IMG/VR virus record: IMGVR_UViG_3300045253_000096
Location: 1 to 43,362 of that record
Strand: one strand, 5' to 3'
Source: a virus
Length of the DNA stretch: 43,362 nt
The translations under genes and the position numbers were made by a program. Each line of letters begins with the position of its first letter. Position 1 is the stretch's first letter. Positions 8,086 through 14,725 of this stretch are shown one piece after another. The notes under the pieces are model-generated. The model did not search any database, had not been told where the DNA came from, and was given only the letters and a program-made list of their open reading frames with translations.

Positions 8086-8432
8086 AACTCCTCCTCGCCG
8101 CGCTCTTCTAGGAGGCGGAGAATCGTGTCCGAAACAGGCTGGAAAAAGAACCTTTCTCCACTAGTCCTGTGTTCGCGACAGGCATCGTGAAGCGCTTTCT
8201 CCATACGGCGACAGCCGGCACAGAAAGTGACAATTTTAAGGTGGCGATGATTTCCGGTTTGAAGGGCCGCCATACAAAGGCGCGGATCCGATCTTGAGAA
8301 GCCGATCTTGATAAAGGAGGGCTTCGATTCGGTCTGAACTATATATAGGTAGCCCTCGCACGGGCCGTAGCGGGTCCGGAGCCCTTCCCACCCGATCGCA
8401 AGCACTTGCGCAATGAGCTGTTCCTCGGTCAC
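8082..8432 (-). CDS. GIY-YIG (MUG113/T5orf172-like) protein
   Basis: The protein is 116 aa. It shows the compact GIY-YIG pattern: GYLYIVQTES near residue 26, FIKIGFS near residue 39, a basic RLCMAALQTGN segment, MEKALHDACREHR with the helix glutamate, and GERFFFQP in place of the usual GEWF. Proteins of this type are nicking endonucleases or DNA-binding modules; activity here is unproven. The start is GTG 8432, overlapping the upstream stop (GTGA). A second, different member lies at 25817-26338. Confidence 0.72.
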   Translation of the reverse strand: MTEEQLIAQVLAIGWEGLRTRYGPCEGYLYIVQTESKPSFIKIGFSRSDPRLCMAALQTGNHRHLKIVTFCAGCRRMEKALHDACREHRTSGERFFFQPVSDTILRLLEERGEEEL

Positions 8433-8860
8433 GCCGCCCTCTCCATCCTATGAGGACAGACAGCCGATCGGCAGTAATCGAGGTGAGGAACGTCTTCGTA
8501 TCCCTGGATCATGGGGGCGCATCCGCCACCGTCTCCATCGGGCCAGCGACGTCCAGTGCGGCCCATGACGTAGGCACGGTAGCGAACAGCCTCGAAGCGA
8601 AGTAGGCGGGCCGTCGGCGGATCGGTTGCCTCACAAGCCGCTGCGGCCTCATCGCGGGACTTGGCGTACCCCCACCATGGGCTCTCACCGTACAGAGCAT
8701 CGTAATCGATCCTGACGCCGTAGTCGGCTGGATTGCGGCCATACCTCGCGCAAAGGGCGACGAGGAGCCGACCAGCGCTCCGACGTTCGGCGGCATCGGC
8801 GCTCCTCATCCGGGCGGCGATGTTCTGGAGCATGGCGTTGATGTCGCGGGTCTTGCTCAC
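8429..8860 (-). CDS. Conserved phage protein, unknown function
   Basis: The protein is 143 aa. I use GTG 8860 because GGAGGGAGG stands just before it and it overlaps the VRR-NUC stop as GTGA. An in-frame ATG at 8872 has no ribosome site. The N-terminus is helical (INAMLQNIAARMRSADAAERR), and the C-terminus has spaced cysteines and histidines (HLDYCRSAVCPHR) that could bind metal. It lies between two nuclease-like genes in the early operon. No family assigned. Confidence 0.68.
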   Translation of the reverse strand: MSKTRDINAMLQNIAARMRSADAAERRSAGRLLVALCARYGRNPADYGVRIDYDALYGESPWWGYAKSRDEAAAACEATDPPTARLLRFEAVRYRAYVMGRTGRRWPDGDGGGCAPMIQGYEDVPHLDYCRSAVCPHRMERAA

Positions 8861-9246
8861 GCCTCCCTCCATTCACGGAGGTTGGTCGGAGCATCCTTCT
8901 CCCGAAGGAAGGCGAAGGCTTCGGATGGAGAGGTGACGACGGCAGGAGTCCAGCCCATCTCCCCAAGCTCGGTGTGCATCGCTTCTTGAGCCGGGGAAAG
9001 TCGGCCGCCGGGCCGCTTCACCTCGATCAAGGCATGTCCGTGGTTCCAGTAGGCGGCGAGATCTGGGGCGCCCGGCTTCAGCCCGTCCCCGAGCAGCATG
9101 TCCATTGTGCGCTTGCGGGCCTGCTCGTTGTCCCCGAGGTAGGCGCCGTTGGGAATGTGCCAGACGCGCACTCGCGGAAAGGCGATGCCCATCATCTGGA
9201 GGATGGCGCGCTGTACCTGGCGCTCGGTTGGGAGGGAGAGGTTCAT
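8857..9246 (-). CDS. VRR-NUC domain nuclease
   Basis: The 129-aa protein is a stand-alone VRR-NUC fold. The catalytic core is visible as KPGAPDLAAYW followed by ALIEVKRPGGRLSPAQ, giving the D...E-x-K triad of the PD-(D/E)xK class. The N-terminal part, with IPNGAYLGD, is the usual entry helix/loop. Phage VRR-NUC proteins cut structured DNA such as Holliday junctions or help replication and recombination. ATG 9246 follows GGAGGGG and overlaps the upstream stop (ATGA). A longer in-frame ORF to 9558 is open by chance. Confidence 0.88.
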   Translation of the reverse strand: MNLSLPTERQVQRAILQMMGIAFPRVRVWHIPNGAYLGDNEQARKRTMDMLLGDGLKPGAPDLAAYWNHGHALIEVKRPGGRLSPAQEAMHTELGEMGWTPAVVTSPSEAFAFLREKDAPTNLREWREA

Positions 9247-9803
9247 ATCCCCTCCATCGAAGTTACGCCGCCGAGCGTGACGTCGGAATGGCGACGGGTG
9301 AATGCAGGCGTTTCGATCAGCGCAGCGCCCTGCTTGAGCCGGTGCATCTGCCATTCGAACGGAGTAACTTTGGCGAGGATGATCGCCCTGGCCTTCGCTG
9401 TGGTCCTGCGGCGCTTGAGCTGGCGATACTCTTCGCGGTATTGCTCGGGGCACCACGCGAGGTAATGAGCGGAAAGCTTGGCTGCAATTCTCTTTCGCGG
9501 TTCCGAACCAGAGGGGGTCGCCGCAACGCCAAGCCCCGATTTTCCGAGCCGGCGGCAATTCTCGCGCACACGCTCCGCGAAGGCCGGATCCTCAGCCATC
9601 ATTCGACGCCGGACCCGAGATATCGCCGCGCCGATCTTCGCCCTTACCCGGGGATTGGCGCACGTTCGTATCGATGAAGCCTTGCGCCGCTCGTTGACCT
9701 CCGGATCGGACAAGGTGTGGCGAAGGGCGCAGGGACGACAGCGGCCAGTCTTGCCTTGCGTGCTTATCGGCTTCGAGCAGTCCGAGCAGGTGCGGCTGAT
9801 CAT
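9243..9803 (-). CDS. Zinc-finger protein, unknown function
   Basis: The protein is 186 aa. The N-terminus has CSDC near residue 6 and CRPC near residue 22, forming a likely zinc ribbon. A basic helical middle follows (RVRAKIGAAISRVRRRMM), then an Arg/Lys-rich segment (YRQLKRRRTTAKARA) that suggests nucleic acid binding. The start ATG 9803 overlaps the stop of the 38-aa gene. No specific family is recognised. DNA or RNA binding in early gene control or replication is inference. Confidence 0.65.
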   Translation of the reverse strand: MISRTCSDCSKPISTQGKTGRCRPCALRHTLSDPEVNERRKASSIRTCANPRVRAKIGAAISRVRRRMMAEDPAFAERVRENCRRLGKSGLGVAATPSGSEPRKRIAAKLSAHYLAWCPEQYREEYRQLKRRRTTAKARAIILAKVTPFEWQMHRLKQGAALIETPAFTRRHSDVTLGGVTSMEGI

Positions 9804-9916
9804 TTAAGCCGCCTCCTCGCCAGATAGCGATCCTGGGCTTCCAGCTTGCGAAGCATCTCTTCTTCGGCGTTATTGGCGCGAGGTAGAGTGCGTGAGGAGG
9901 GGATGGGAGGATTCAT
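9800..9916 (-). CDS. Small protein of 38 aa, coupled on both sides
   Basis: A short ORF begins MNPPIPSSRTLPRANNAEEE and ends in the basic helix RYLARRRLK. Its ATG overlaps the upstream stop (ATGA at 9916-9913). Its TGA overlaps the next gene's ATG (ATGA at 9803-9800). It exactly fills what would otherwise be the only gap in this part of the operon, which is the best evidence that it is real. Function unknown. Confidence 0.6.
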   Translation of the reverse strand: MNPPIPSSRTLPRANNAEEEMLRKLEAQDRYLARRRLK

Positions 9917-10344
9917 GATCCGGCCTTGGGTTGGGCCGTTGCGGGTTGGGCGATTGCGCTTCGCGCACCACCGCTTTCGTCCGCTTCGCGGATCGAGCCC
10001 GTTCCGGTCTCGACCAAAGGCTTCAATCGGCTATCGCGGGTGACTAGCTCCGGAAGTTGCACCGGGCGACAAGCGCGCACCTGCTGTGTAAAGCGCTCGT
10101 CCGCGGCGTCGATCTTGCGAAAGCGGTCAGCATTGACGCCGCGAAAGGCCGGATGGCGCGCGATGTCGACATCGCCCTCTAGGTGAAGCGCGAAGAGGGT
10201 TCGGCCGGTCGGGATATTCCGGCCCCAGCTAGTCGCGAGGACTCGGTAGGACCTCCCCCTCCGGTAACACAGCGCCACCCCACAACACTTGCAGGGCGAT
10301 TCGTCTACACAGACCACCACATCGCCGGGAGCAATGCCGCTCAC
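9913..10344 (-). CDS. Conserved phage protein, unknown function
   Basis: The protein is 143 aa. GTG 10344 overlaps the HNH stop and has GGGGAGA upstream. The first 70 residues look like a small beta-barrel (GDVVVCVDESP, RGRSYRV, TLFALHLEG), ending in a RFRKIDAAD-type segment. This is a pattern seen in many small phage proteins near early genes, without assigned role. A CKCC motif at residues 18-21 could bind metal. The C-terminal 40 residues are Ala/Gly/Gln-rich and probably disordered. Confidence 0.68.
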   Translation of the reverse strand: MSGIAPGDVVVCVDESPCKCCGVALCYRRGRSYRVLATSWGRNIPTGRTLFALHLEGDVDIARHPAFRGVNADRFRKIDAADERFTQQVRACRPVQLPELVTRDSRLKPLVETGTGSIREADESGGARSAIAQPATAQPKAGS

Positions 10345-10712
10345 GCCGCCATCTCCCCTTCGATCTGGAAGAGGTCAGCGGCAGCCCGAGCAGCGCGCGC
10401 CCGAGCGGCAATGCCGGCCCGGCGCATGGGCGCGTCGTACCGATTGTGACACCGCTGGCACATGGCCTTGAGGTTGTCATCGCCGCAGTTCTCCGGAACG
10501 TGATCCAGGTGCGCGACGGTGAGAACAACCTTGCTTCCGGTCAGAGGATGGGGCTTGCCGTTTTCGGCGTGGCAACCCTTCTCCTGACACTCTTCCGATC
10601 CGCATTCCCCGCTACACTCGCACATGTTCTCGGCGCGCTCGAAACGGATGCGCGCGCTAATCGCCTTCCATTCCTTCGGATATCGGGCGCGGTTCTCGGG
10701 ACGGATAGGCAT
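10341..10712 (-). CDS. HNH endonuclease
   Basis: The protein is 123 aa. A Cys-rich segment (CECSGECGSEECQEKGC, residues 31-47) precedes the HNH core TVAHLDHVPENCGDDNLKAM and CQRCHNRYD, giving the two CxxC/Cx-type zinc ligands and the catalytic His pair. Such stand-alone HNH proteins nick DNA in replication, packaging or recombination. It sits in the early operon, six genes upstream of the DnaT-like gene and some distance from the terminase. ATG 10712 overlaps the upstream TAA. Confidence 0.85.
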   Translation of the reverse strand: MPIRPENRARYPKEWKAISARIRFERAENMCECSGECGSEECQEKGCHAENGKPHPLTGSKVVLTVAHLDHVPENCGDDNLKAMCQRCHNRYDAPMRRAGIAARARAARAAADLFQIEGEMAA

Positions 10713-11158
10713 TAGGACACCTCCATCAGCGCCCGGATGCGAGCGATGATGCGCTCGGCGGCGATCAGGTCGTCCTCAGGAATCGCCCTCGCTTCATGGG
10801 GGGTGATCTCGACGCCGCCGGGGCTATCGGGATGCTCGACGGCGGCGATGTGATGGAGGAGAACCGCGACCTTCAAAGTCCCCGGTTCGCCTGTACAGAC
10901 GGCGCTCGCGGGAACGGCTTTCAGACCATATTCCCTCAGGACGAAGTTGATCGCAGCATCGTCTTCTGCTAGAAGATTGAAGATGCGATGAGGATGCGGG
11001 TGAAGCGATGTTCCCGCGATGATCTTGCCGAGTTGCTTGGTTCCAAGTCCAAGCTTTAAGGCTAGACCATCCCGCCGCCATTTGCGCTCCAGCCTGTTCC
11101 AGTCGGCCATTAGCGCGCCGTGGAACTCCTCTTCCGTCAAGGGCGTCACTTTTGGCAC
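10712..11158 (-). CDS. Putative helix-turn-helix regulator
   Basis: The protein is 148 aa. Residues about 15-65 look like a helix-turn-helix domain (LALKLGLGTKQLGKIIAGTS followed by HRIFNLLAEDDAA). The C-terminal part is helical and acidic. The position, in the early operon downstream of cro, fits a CII-type or other phage regulator, and it is one candidate for the activator of the AAAGGACCAAAAGC promoters. That link is speculation. GTG 11158 has AAGGA six bases upstream. Confidence 0.58.
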   Translation of the reverse strand: MPKVTPLTEEEFHGALMADWNRLERKWRRDGLALKLGLGTKQLGKIIAGTSLHPHPHRIFNLLAEDDAAINFVLREYGLKAVPASAVCTGEPGTLKVAVLLHHIAAVEHPDSPGGVEITPHEARAIPEDDLIAAERIIARIRALMEVS

Positions 11159-11322
11159 GACAGTTCCTTTGCGTCTGAATTAGTCGTCGCGATATGAAAG
11201 GAGTTGCTGAGGATCGGCGCAGGAAAGCAGTCGCCATTGGCTCGCTGGTGCGCCCGATCCTGGAACGAGTTCGCCCGCCCGAACCGAGCGATGAATCTGG
11301 AAAGGATGGAGGGGAGAGGCAT
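11146..11322 (-). CDS. Small protein of 58 aa, possible
   Basis: The ORF starts four bases after the MT-A70 stop (MPLPSILSRFIARFGRANS...) and overlaps the next gene's start by 13 bases. Codon use is GC-rich at third positions like its neighbours. It fills a 167-base gap in an otherwise gapless operon. The Shine-Dalgarno sequence is distant (GAGG about 11 bases upstream), so this call is tentative. Function unknown. Confidence 0.42.
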   Translation of the reverse strand: MPLPSILSRFIARFGRANSFQDRAHQRANGDCFPAPILSNSFHIATTNSDAKELSCQK

Positions 11323-11325
11323 GGG

Positions 11326-11892
11326 TTAGGCCGCCTCTGCGAATTTGAGGGTTTCGTTTCCCCACGCTGTCCAACCTTCGCGGGGCGCGCGTGCGAACAG
11401 CTCGAGATAAGGCCCGCCGACCAAGGCTTCGATCCGCTCGTACTGCTCGTCGGGCTTCCGGCTGTGCTCGCGGATCTGCGCGTCGATTATCTCGCGAACG
11501 CCCTTGCTCAGCCGCTTCGGAGATCCGCGGGTGAAGAGAAGACAGATTTCCGTCTGCTTGCGGGTCCAGTAGCCCATCGAGATTCGGGCGCGGCTGCCGT
11601 CCTTCGTCAGCTTGCGCCAAGTGAAGGCGCGGGTCTTGAACTTGAAGCCCCAGGCCTTGCCGAGCTGGATCGCCTCCTCGATGTGCGAGTCGACCGTCCA
11701 CATGAGCAGGACGCAATCCTTGTTCGCGACGTCTCGGACGCGAATCTCAGCGAGCGTTTCGGCCGGCCGCGTGGTATAGTGGTCATTGGCAGTGCGGTGC
11801 GGAGTCGCGTGCTTTCCGCTCCACGTCTTGAACGCCCATGGCGGGTCGGCGAGGATGCAGCCGAATGGCCCGGCGGGAAGCGGCTCGAACAT
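11326..11892 (-). CDS. MT-A70 family adenine methyltransferase
   Basis: The protein is 188 aa. ILADPPWAFKTW at residues 13-24 contains the DPPW catalytic motif that makes N6-methyladenine in DNA. KDCVLLMWTVDSH (58-70) and GFKFKTRAFTWRK (82-94) are the following strands of the Rossmann methyltransferase core, and GYWTRKQTEICLLFTRG is the family's later motif. Phage MT-A70 enzymes typically protect against host restriction or mark phage DNA. ATG 11892 follows a G-rich site (GAGGGGG) and lies one base past the stop of the 48-aa gene. Confidence 0.92.
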   Translation of the reverse strand: MFEPLPAGPFGCILADPPWAFKTWSGKHATPHRTANDHYTTRPAETLAEIRVRDVANKDCVLLMWTVDSHIEEAIQLGKAWGFKFKTRAFTWRKLTKDGSRARISMGYWTRKQTEICLLFTRGSPKRLSKGVREIIDAQIREHSRKPDEQYERIEALVGGPYLELFARAPREGWTAWGNETLKFAEAA

Positions 11893-12039
11893 CTACCCCC
11901 TCCCCTGCCTTGCCGGGGCGAAGAAGCGACGGACGCCATCCGAAATGAAGACGAAGCGCTGACCATCGATCTCGACCCTGCAAAGCTCGTCGACGTGAAC
12001 TGGGCTGGTGCCGGCAATCCGGCGCCGGGTTTCGGTCAT
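11893..12039 (-). CDS. Small protein of 48 aa
   Basis: The ORF begins MTETRRRIAG and reads CRVEIDGQRFVFISDGVRRFF toward its end in shorter pieces, as a compact beta-hairpin-like protein. GGGAGA stands about seven bases before ATG 12039, and the stop abuts the MT-A70 ATG, so co-translation is likely. The size is below common ORF cut-offs. Function unknown. Confidence 0.62.
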   Translation of the reverse strand: MTETRRRIAGTSPVHVDELCRVEIDGQRFVFISDGVRRFFAPARQGRG

Positions 12040-12101
12040 CGATCTTCTCCCGGCGCCGGTGCTACGTGGGCGGTGCTGAATCGACCACGAAGGGAATGGA
12101 T

Positions 12102-12341
12102 ATGGCTATCACGGAAGGCCCAGGCGGAACGCCGGCCGACCTCGCCGCAACCGTCTGGGATCTGGCTGGAGGCTTTGCGATCCTCGCCCGCATCGGAGCT
12201 CAGGGCGCCACAAGGAACCAGTCGATCGACCTGCTCAAGGTTACCGATCGCTTGCATCGGCGCGCCCTCCTTCTGGATCGGGAGGAGGTTGCCGATCATC
12301 TTGCCGAAGCGATGGAGCGGCTTCGCCTTTCAGCGGAGTGA
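12102..12341 (+). CDS. Small helical protein, plus strand inside the early block
   Basis: The protein is 79 aa. ATG 12102 has AAGGGA six bases upstream. The protein is predicted to be mostly helical (DLAATVWDLAGGFAILAR, then EEVADHLAEAMERLRLS), and codon third positions are GC-rich. It lies opposite to the surrounding early operon, and its last 101 bases overlap the end of the minus-strand gene 12241-12444 tail to tail. Both reading frames look coding. Function unknown. Confidence 0.5.
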   Translation: MAITEGPGGTPADLAATVWDLAGGFAILARIGAQGATRNQSIDLLKVTDRLHRRALLLDREEVADHLAEAMERLRLSAE

Positions 12342-12444
12342 GCTCATCGATCCGGGCGCGAAGGGCGATGCAGGCCTCCTCGAGCGCGAGACGGGCCGAG
12401 CGGATTTGCGGGATGTTCAGGCTGGGGGTGCGGGTCTCGGTCAT
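12241..12444 (-). CDS. Small coiled-coil-like protein
   Basis: The protein is 67 aa. The first 42 residues form a convincing helix (IRSARLALEEACIALRARID). The remainder is Pro/Arg-rich and lies in the part that overlaps the plus-strand gene, so it may be read-through into sequence constrained on the other strand. The start MTETR resembles that of the 48-aa gene 12039-11893. Shine-Dalgarno is weak (AGGG). Function unknown. Confidence 0.48.
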   Translation of the reverse strand: MTETRTPSLNIPQIRSARLALEEACIALRARIDELTPLKGEAAPSLRQDDRQPPPDPEGGRADASDR

Positions 12445-12584
12445 GCGGCGAGCCCTGCGAAAACCGTGGAATTGATCAAGGTTAGTTGCAGAACCTCGGA
12501 TTTGTGTGCATGTTCGCCAAATGTCCGATTCGGACGCGTGCCGCGTAAGGGCGCGGATGGTTCTCCGTGGTGGGGAGAAACCGA

Positions 12585-12788
12585 GTGCCGAAGAGTTTTG
12601 CCGTGCATCTCGACGGGCCGCCCACAATTCAAATCAGAAAGGGCGTCGTCAAGGTCATTGACCATACCTCCGGAGCGAGGATCGAGCGCGCCATGGCGGT
12701 TGCCGATCTCGAAGAATATGTCAGGCGCGGCAAGCGAGCGCTGGAGCGTTTCGCTACCGGGGATCGGGACATTACAGAGAGCGGCTGA
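12585..12788 (+). CDS. Small protein, convergent with cro
   Basis: The protein is 67 aa. GTG 12585 has GGGGAG seven bases upstream. The protein reads as a small beta sheet (FAVHLDGPPTIQIRKG, VVKVIDH) followed by an amphipathic helix (VADLEEYVRRGKRALERF). Its stop lies five bases from the stop of the cro-like gene on the other strand. The opposite frame gives no protein-like sequence. Its place beside the immunity genes, in the lysogenic direction, suggests a prophage-expressed or moron gene; this is inference. Confidence 0.62.
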   Translation: MPKSFAVHLDGPPTIQIRKGVVKVIDHTSGARIERAMAVADLEEYVRRGKRALERFATGDRDITESG

Positions 12789-12793
12789 GGCCA

Positions 12794-13003
12794 TTACGCG
12801 GCTTCGCGCGGGCGTTCCGCTATGAGTGCCGAGAGGGCGTCGTTCAGGGTGCGAAGCGTCGTGAGATTGGCGCCGTTCCTGTCGTTTTTCCATCGCGACG
12901 GCGTCGACTGCGCGACCCCGGCTTTTGAGCAGATGTCCGACATGGGGATTTTCGCCGCGTCCGCTCGCGCGAATAGGGCTTCGACGGGATCGAGATGGTC
13001 CAT
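12794..13003 (-). CDS. Cro-like HTH repressor
   Basis: The 69-aa protein is a single helix-turn-helix domain of the XRE/Cro type: ALFARADAAKIPMSDICSKA then GVAQSTPSRWKNDRNG for the recognition helix, and LTTLRTLNDALSALIAE as the last helix. It is divergent from the CI-type gene across a 95-base region with three operators, the classic lambda-type switch. ATG 13003 is used; an in-frame GTG at 13012 is the alternative. It heads the minus-strand early operon. Confidence 0.82.
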   Translation of the reverse strand: MDHLDPVEALFARADAAKIPMSDICSKAGVAQSTPSRWKNDRNGANLTTLRTLNDALSALIAERPREAA

Positions 13004-13014
13004 GCCCGCCACAT

Positions 13015-13087
13015 TAGCATAATTGCTAGAGCGTGCAAGCCATGGATTTGCAATCTTGCTACGGGACGAGTTTTAGCGTTCCTGCTA
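13015..13087. promoter_or_regulatory. Three-operator switch region between cro and cI
   Basis: There are three copies of a dyad with half-sites around a 4-base centre: TAGCA-taat-TGCTA at 13015-13028, TTGCA-atct-TGCTA at 13048-13061 and TAGCG-ttcc-TGCTA at 13074-13087. The same motif appears twice upstream of the plus-strand operon. A plausible cI promoter is TTGCAA (13048-13053), 17 bases, TTTTAG (13071-13076). It would be overlapped by the second and third operators. The first operator overlaps the cro start region and the likely rightward-type promoter. Confidence 0.78.
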
Positions 13088-13098
13088 ACATCCTCGAT

Positions 13099-13743
13099 AT
13101 GGGGGACGTAGAATCTGACAAGGAGCTGATCGAAGCTTTGTGCCGCTGGGCGGGTAAATCGGCCTCCGATCTGGCTAAGGGCGCAGGACTCACGCCGTCG
13201 ACTCTCACACGGCCCCTGAACCAGCCCGTAAAGCACCGTCTCAGCACCCCTACCTTGCTGAAGCTTCGGACACGCTATCCCGGATTTCCCGGATGGGGGC
13301 AGCATCCGGATTTGCCGACGCCTCCGGACCTCATCTCCTACGTGCCGATTGACATCTTGCCGACCTATGCGGGGATGGGTGGCGGCGGCACGGGCGAAGG
13401 CGAAGTCGAGCGGGCACTTGTCCCCCGCTATCTGATCGAAGATGTGTTCCGCGGCCGACCTTCTGACTTCGTCGTGGTCCGCACGCGTGGTGACAGCATG
13501 GAGCCCGACTTCTACCAGGATGACGAGCTGCTGTGCGATCGGCGCGACATCAGCCCGGTCCAGCCGGGGCCATTCGCCTTGTGGGATGCGGAAGACGAAG
13601 CCTACGTCATTAAGAACGTGGAGAAGGTTGCGGGCGGGCGAATCCGCATATTTGCGTCCAATCCCAAATACACTCCCTCAGAGGTGGATCGCGAAGAGAC
13701 GAAGATCATAGGGAGGCCGGTATGGTTCGCGCGGCGGCTCTGA
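13099..13743 (+). CDS. CI-type repressor with S24 peptidase domain
   Basis: The protein is 214 aa. N-terminal HTH: ELIEALCRWAGKSASDLAKG and GLTPSTLTRPLNQP (residues about 8-45). Linker YAGMGGGGTGEGE contains an Ala-Gly that could be the self-cleavage site. The C-terminal S24/LexA-type domain has the serine in RGDSMEPDF and the lysine in EAYVIKNVEK. It should hold the lysogenic state by binding the TWGCR-N4-TGCTA operators and be inactivated by RecA-stimulated cleavage. ATG 13099 is favoured over upstream frames because it begins the HTH and lies just past the predicted promoter. Confidence 0.92.
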   Translation: MGDVESDKELIEALCRWAGKSASDLAKGAGLTPSTLTRPLNQPVKHRLSTPTLLKLRTRYPGFPGWGQHPDLPTPPDLISYVPIDILPTYAGMGGGGTGEGEVERALVPRYLIEDVFRGRPSDFVVVRTRGDSMEPDFYQDDELLCDRRDISPVQPGPFALWDAEDEAYVIKNVEKVAGGRIRIFASNPKYTPSEVDREETKIIGRPVWFARRL

Positions 13744-14147
13744 TGCTCTTGCTTGCAACTTCGGAGCCCCAGCCCGCACCTCGAGGGCCTTGGGACCATT
13801 ATACACAAGCAGACGACCGGTGGTTATTCCTGACGCGCGACTCAAATGGCACCGTCTGGGAGCTGGATACGCAGCGTTCCGATTTTTCTTCTGAATCTCC
13901 CACGGTTTGGATTCGCTTCGACCACTCCAAAAATCCGACGGTGGCCTATCGAAGCAGCATCGCCAAGGTGCAAATCGACTGCAAAAACCTCAAGTCGCGC
14001 ATTGTGACGCTCACGAACTACCGGGCCAACAACACCTCCGTAAGCGGGTACGCCAGCGGGGTATACGAGGACATAATTCCCGGCTCGGTAATGGAGGATG
14101 CAGCAAGCTTCCTCTGCGCTGTCGCAACGGCACCCCCTGCACGATAA
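13722..14147 (+). CDS. Exported protein resembling surface-adhesin E, cI-linked
   Basis: The protein is 141 aa. ATG 13722 lies inside the end of the repressor gene, with GGGAGG upstream, so it is expressed from the lysogenic promoter. A short hydrophobic N-terminus (AAALMLLLATSE) suggests export. The body VWIRFDHSKNPTVAYRSS, then a Cys (QIDCKNL), and EDIIPGSVMEDAASFLCAV with a second Cys fit the surface-adhesin-E-like domain in which the two cysteines pair. A lysogenic conversion role, such as altering the cell surface or excluding other phages, is inference. Confidence 0.7.
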   Translation: MVRAAALMLLLATSEPQPAPRGPWDHYTQADDRWLFLTRDSNGTVWELDTQRSDFSSESPTVWIRFDHSKNPTVAYRSSIAKVQIDCKNLKSRIVTLTNYRANNTSVSGYASGVYEDIIPGSVMEDAASFLCAVATAPPAR

Positions 14148-14149
14148 AT

Positions 14150-14196
14150 TTGCACGATTGCTAATTTAGGGGTTGCATAGCGTAGCAATCCTGCTA
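14150..14196. promoter_or_regulatory. Two-operator region before the plus-strand operon
   Basis: TTGCA-cgat-TGCTA lies at 14150-14163 and TAGCA-atcc-TGCTA at 14183-14196. They are 33 bp apart, the same as the first two operators of the cro-cI region. A promoter such as TTGCAT (14173-14178) with TAAACC (14195-14200) would be covered by the second site. This is the expected left-promoter equivalent for the recombination/accessory operon, repressed by CI (inference). Confidence 0.72.
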
Positions 14197-14232
14197 AACC
14201 GGCTCCATCGGATACACAGATGGAGCCGAACG

Positions 14233-14409
14233 ATGGCCGATCTCAAGATTGTACCGCTCGCCGAACTGAATGGCGAGGGCAACGGATGGGATCAGGTCCC
14301 ACCCGATCGCGCCGAAGTGTTCGTGGTAGAAGACGACGCCGGCAACCAGATCGAGGGCTTTGTCGAGCTTGCCGCTGCCGAGCGCTTCATCACCGCCGAA
14401 ACAGCCTGA
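14233..14409 (+). CDS. Small acidic protein, first gene of the plus-strand operon
   Basis: The protein is 58 aa. ATG 14233 follows GGAG by seven bases. The sequence (WDQVPPDRAEVFVVEDDAGN, QIEGFVELAAAERFI) looks like a small beta-rich fold. As the first gene after the operator-controlled promoter it would be made early on induction or infection, the usual place for antiterminators or host-takeover proteins, but nothing in the sequence names its function. Confidence 0.65.
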   Translation: MADLKIVPLAELNGEGNGWDQVPPDRAEVFVVEDDAGNQIEGFVELAAAERFITAETA

Positions 14410-14485
14410 TCTCCCCAGTCCGTGCCGCTTTCCCCCGGCTGCACGGAGAGGATGAGACTTTCAGACGAGATGAGGAACTGAGACG

Positions 14486-14725
14486 ATGGCACGCAAAGGG
14501 CAGACAGGCTCTACCGCCGGGCGCAAGGCCGAGTGGATCACCTCGCCCAGCACGGGTCAAAGGTTGAAGGTCATGTTCGGCCAGCGGTGGCTGTGCGTGC
14601 AGCCAGGCAAGGGCGTTCACGGCGGAGCGCATATCACCGCCTGGGTTACCCAGGACGATGCGACCTATCACCGCGATCGCGTTGGTGGCGACGCTTATGT
14701 CGAGGAAGCGCAGGCCTCGTCATGA
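14486..14725 (+). CDS. Small basic protein, unknown function
   Basis: The protein is 79 aa. ATG 14486 is preceded by GAGGAA. The body holds SPSTGQRLKVMFGQRWLCVQ and GAHITAWVTQDDATYHRD, with one Cys and several aromatic residues, and looks like a compact beta fold. Its stop overlaps the next start (ATGA). No family recognised. Confidence 0.62.
   Translation: MARKGQTGSTAGRKAEWITSPSTGQRLKVMFGQRWLCVQPGKGVHGGAHITAWVTQDDATYHRDRVGGDAYVEEAQASS

Noticed and set aside
8857-9558. Longer VRR-NUC frame starting at 9558
   Set aside because: The extra 105 residues are low-complexity and antisense-like and overlap the zinc-finger gene; ATG 9246 has a good ribosome site and gives a normal-sized VRR-NUC domain.
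11194-12825. Plus-strand frame of 543 codons opposite MT-A70 and small genes
   Set aside because: The MT-A70 motifs on the other strand are decisive; this frame has no ribosome site or recognisable domain and runs through several real genes.
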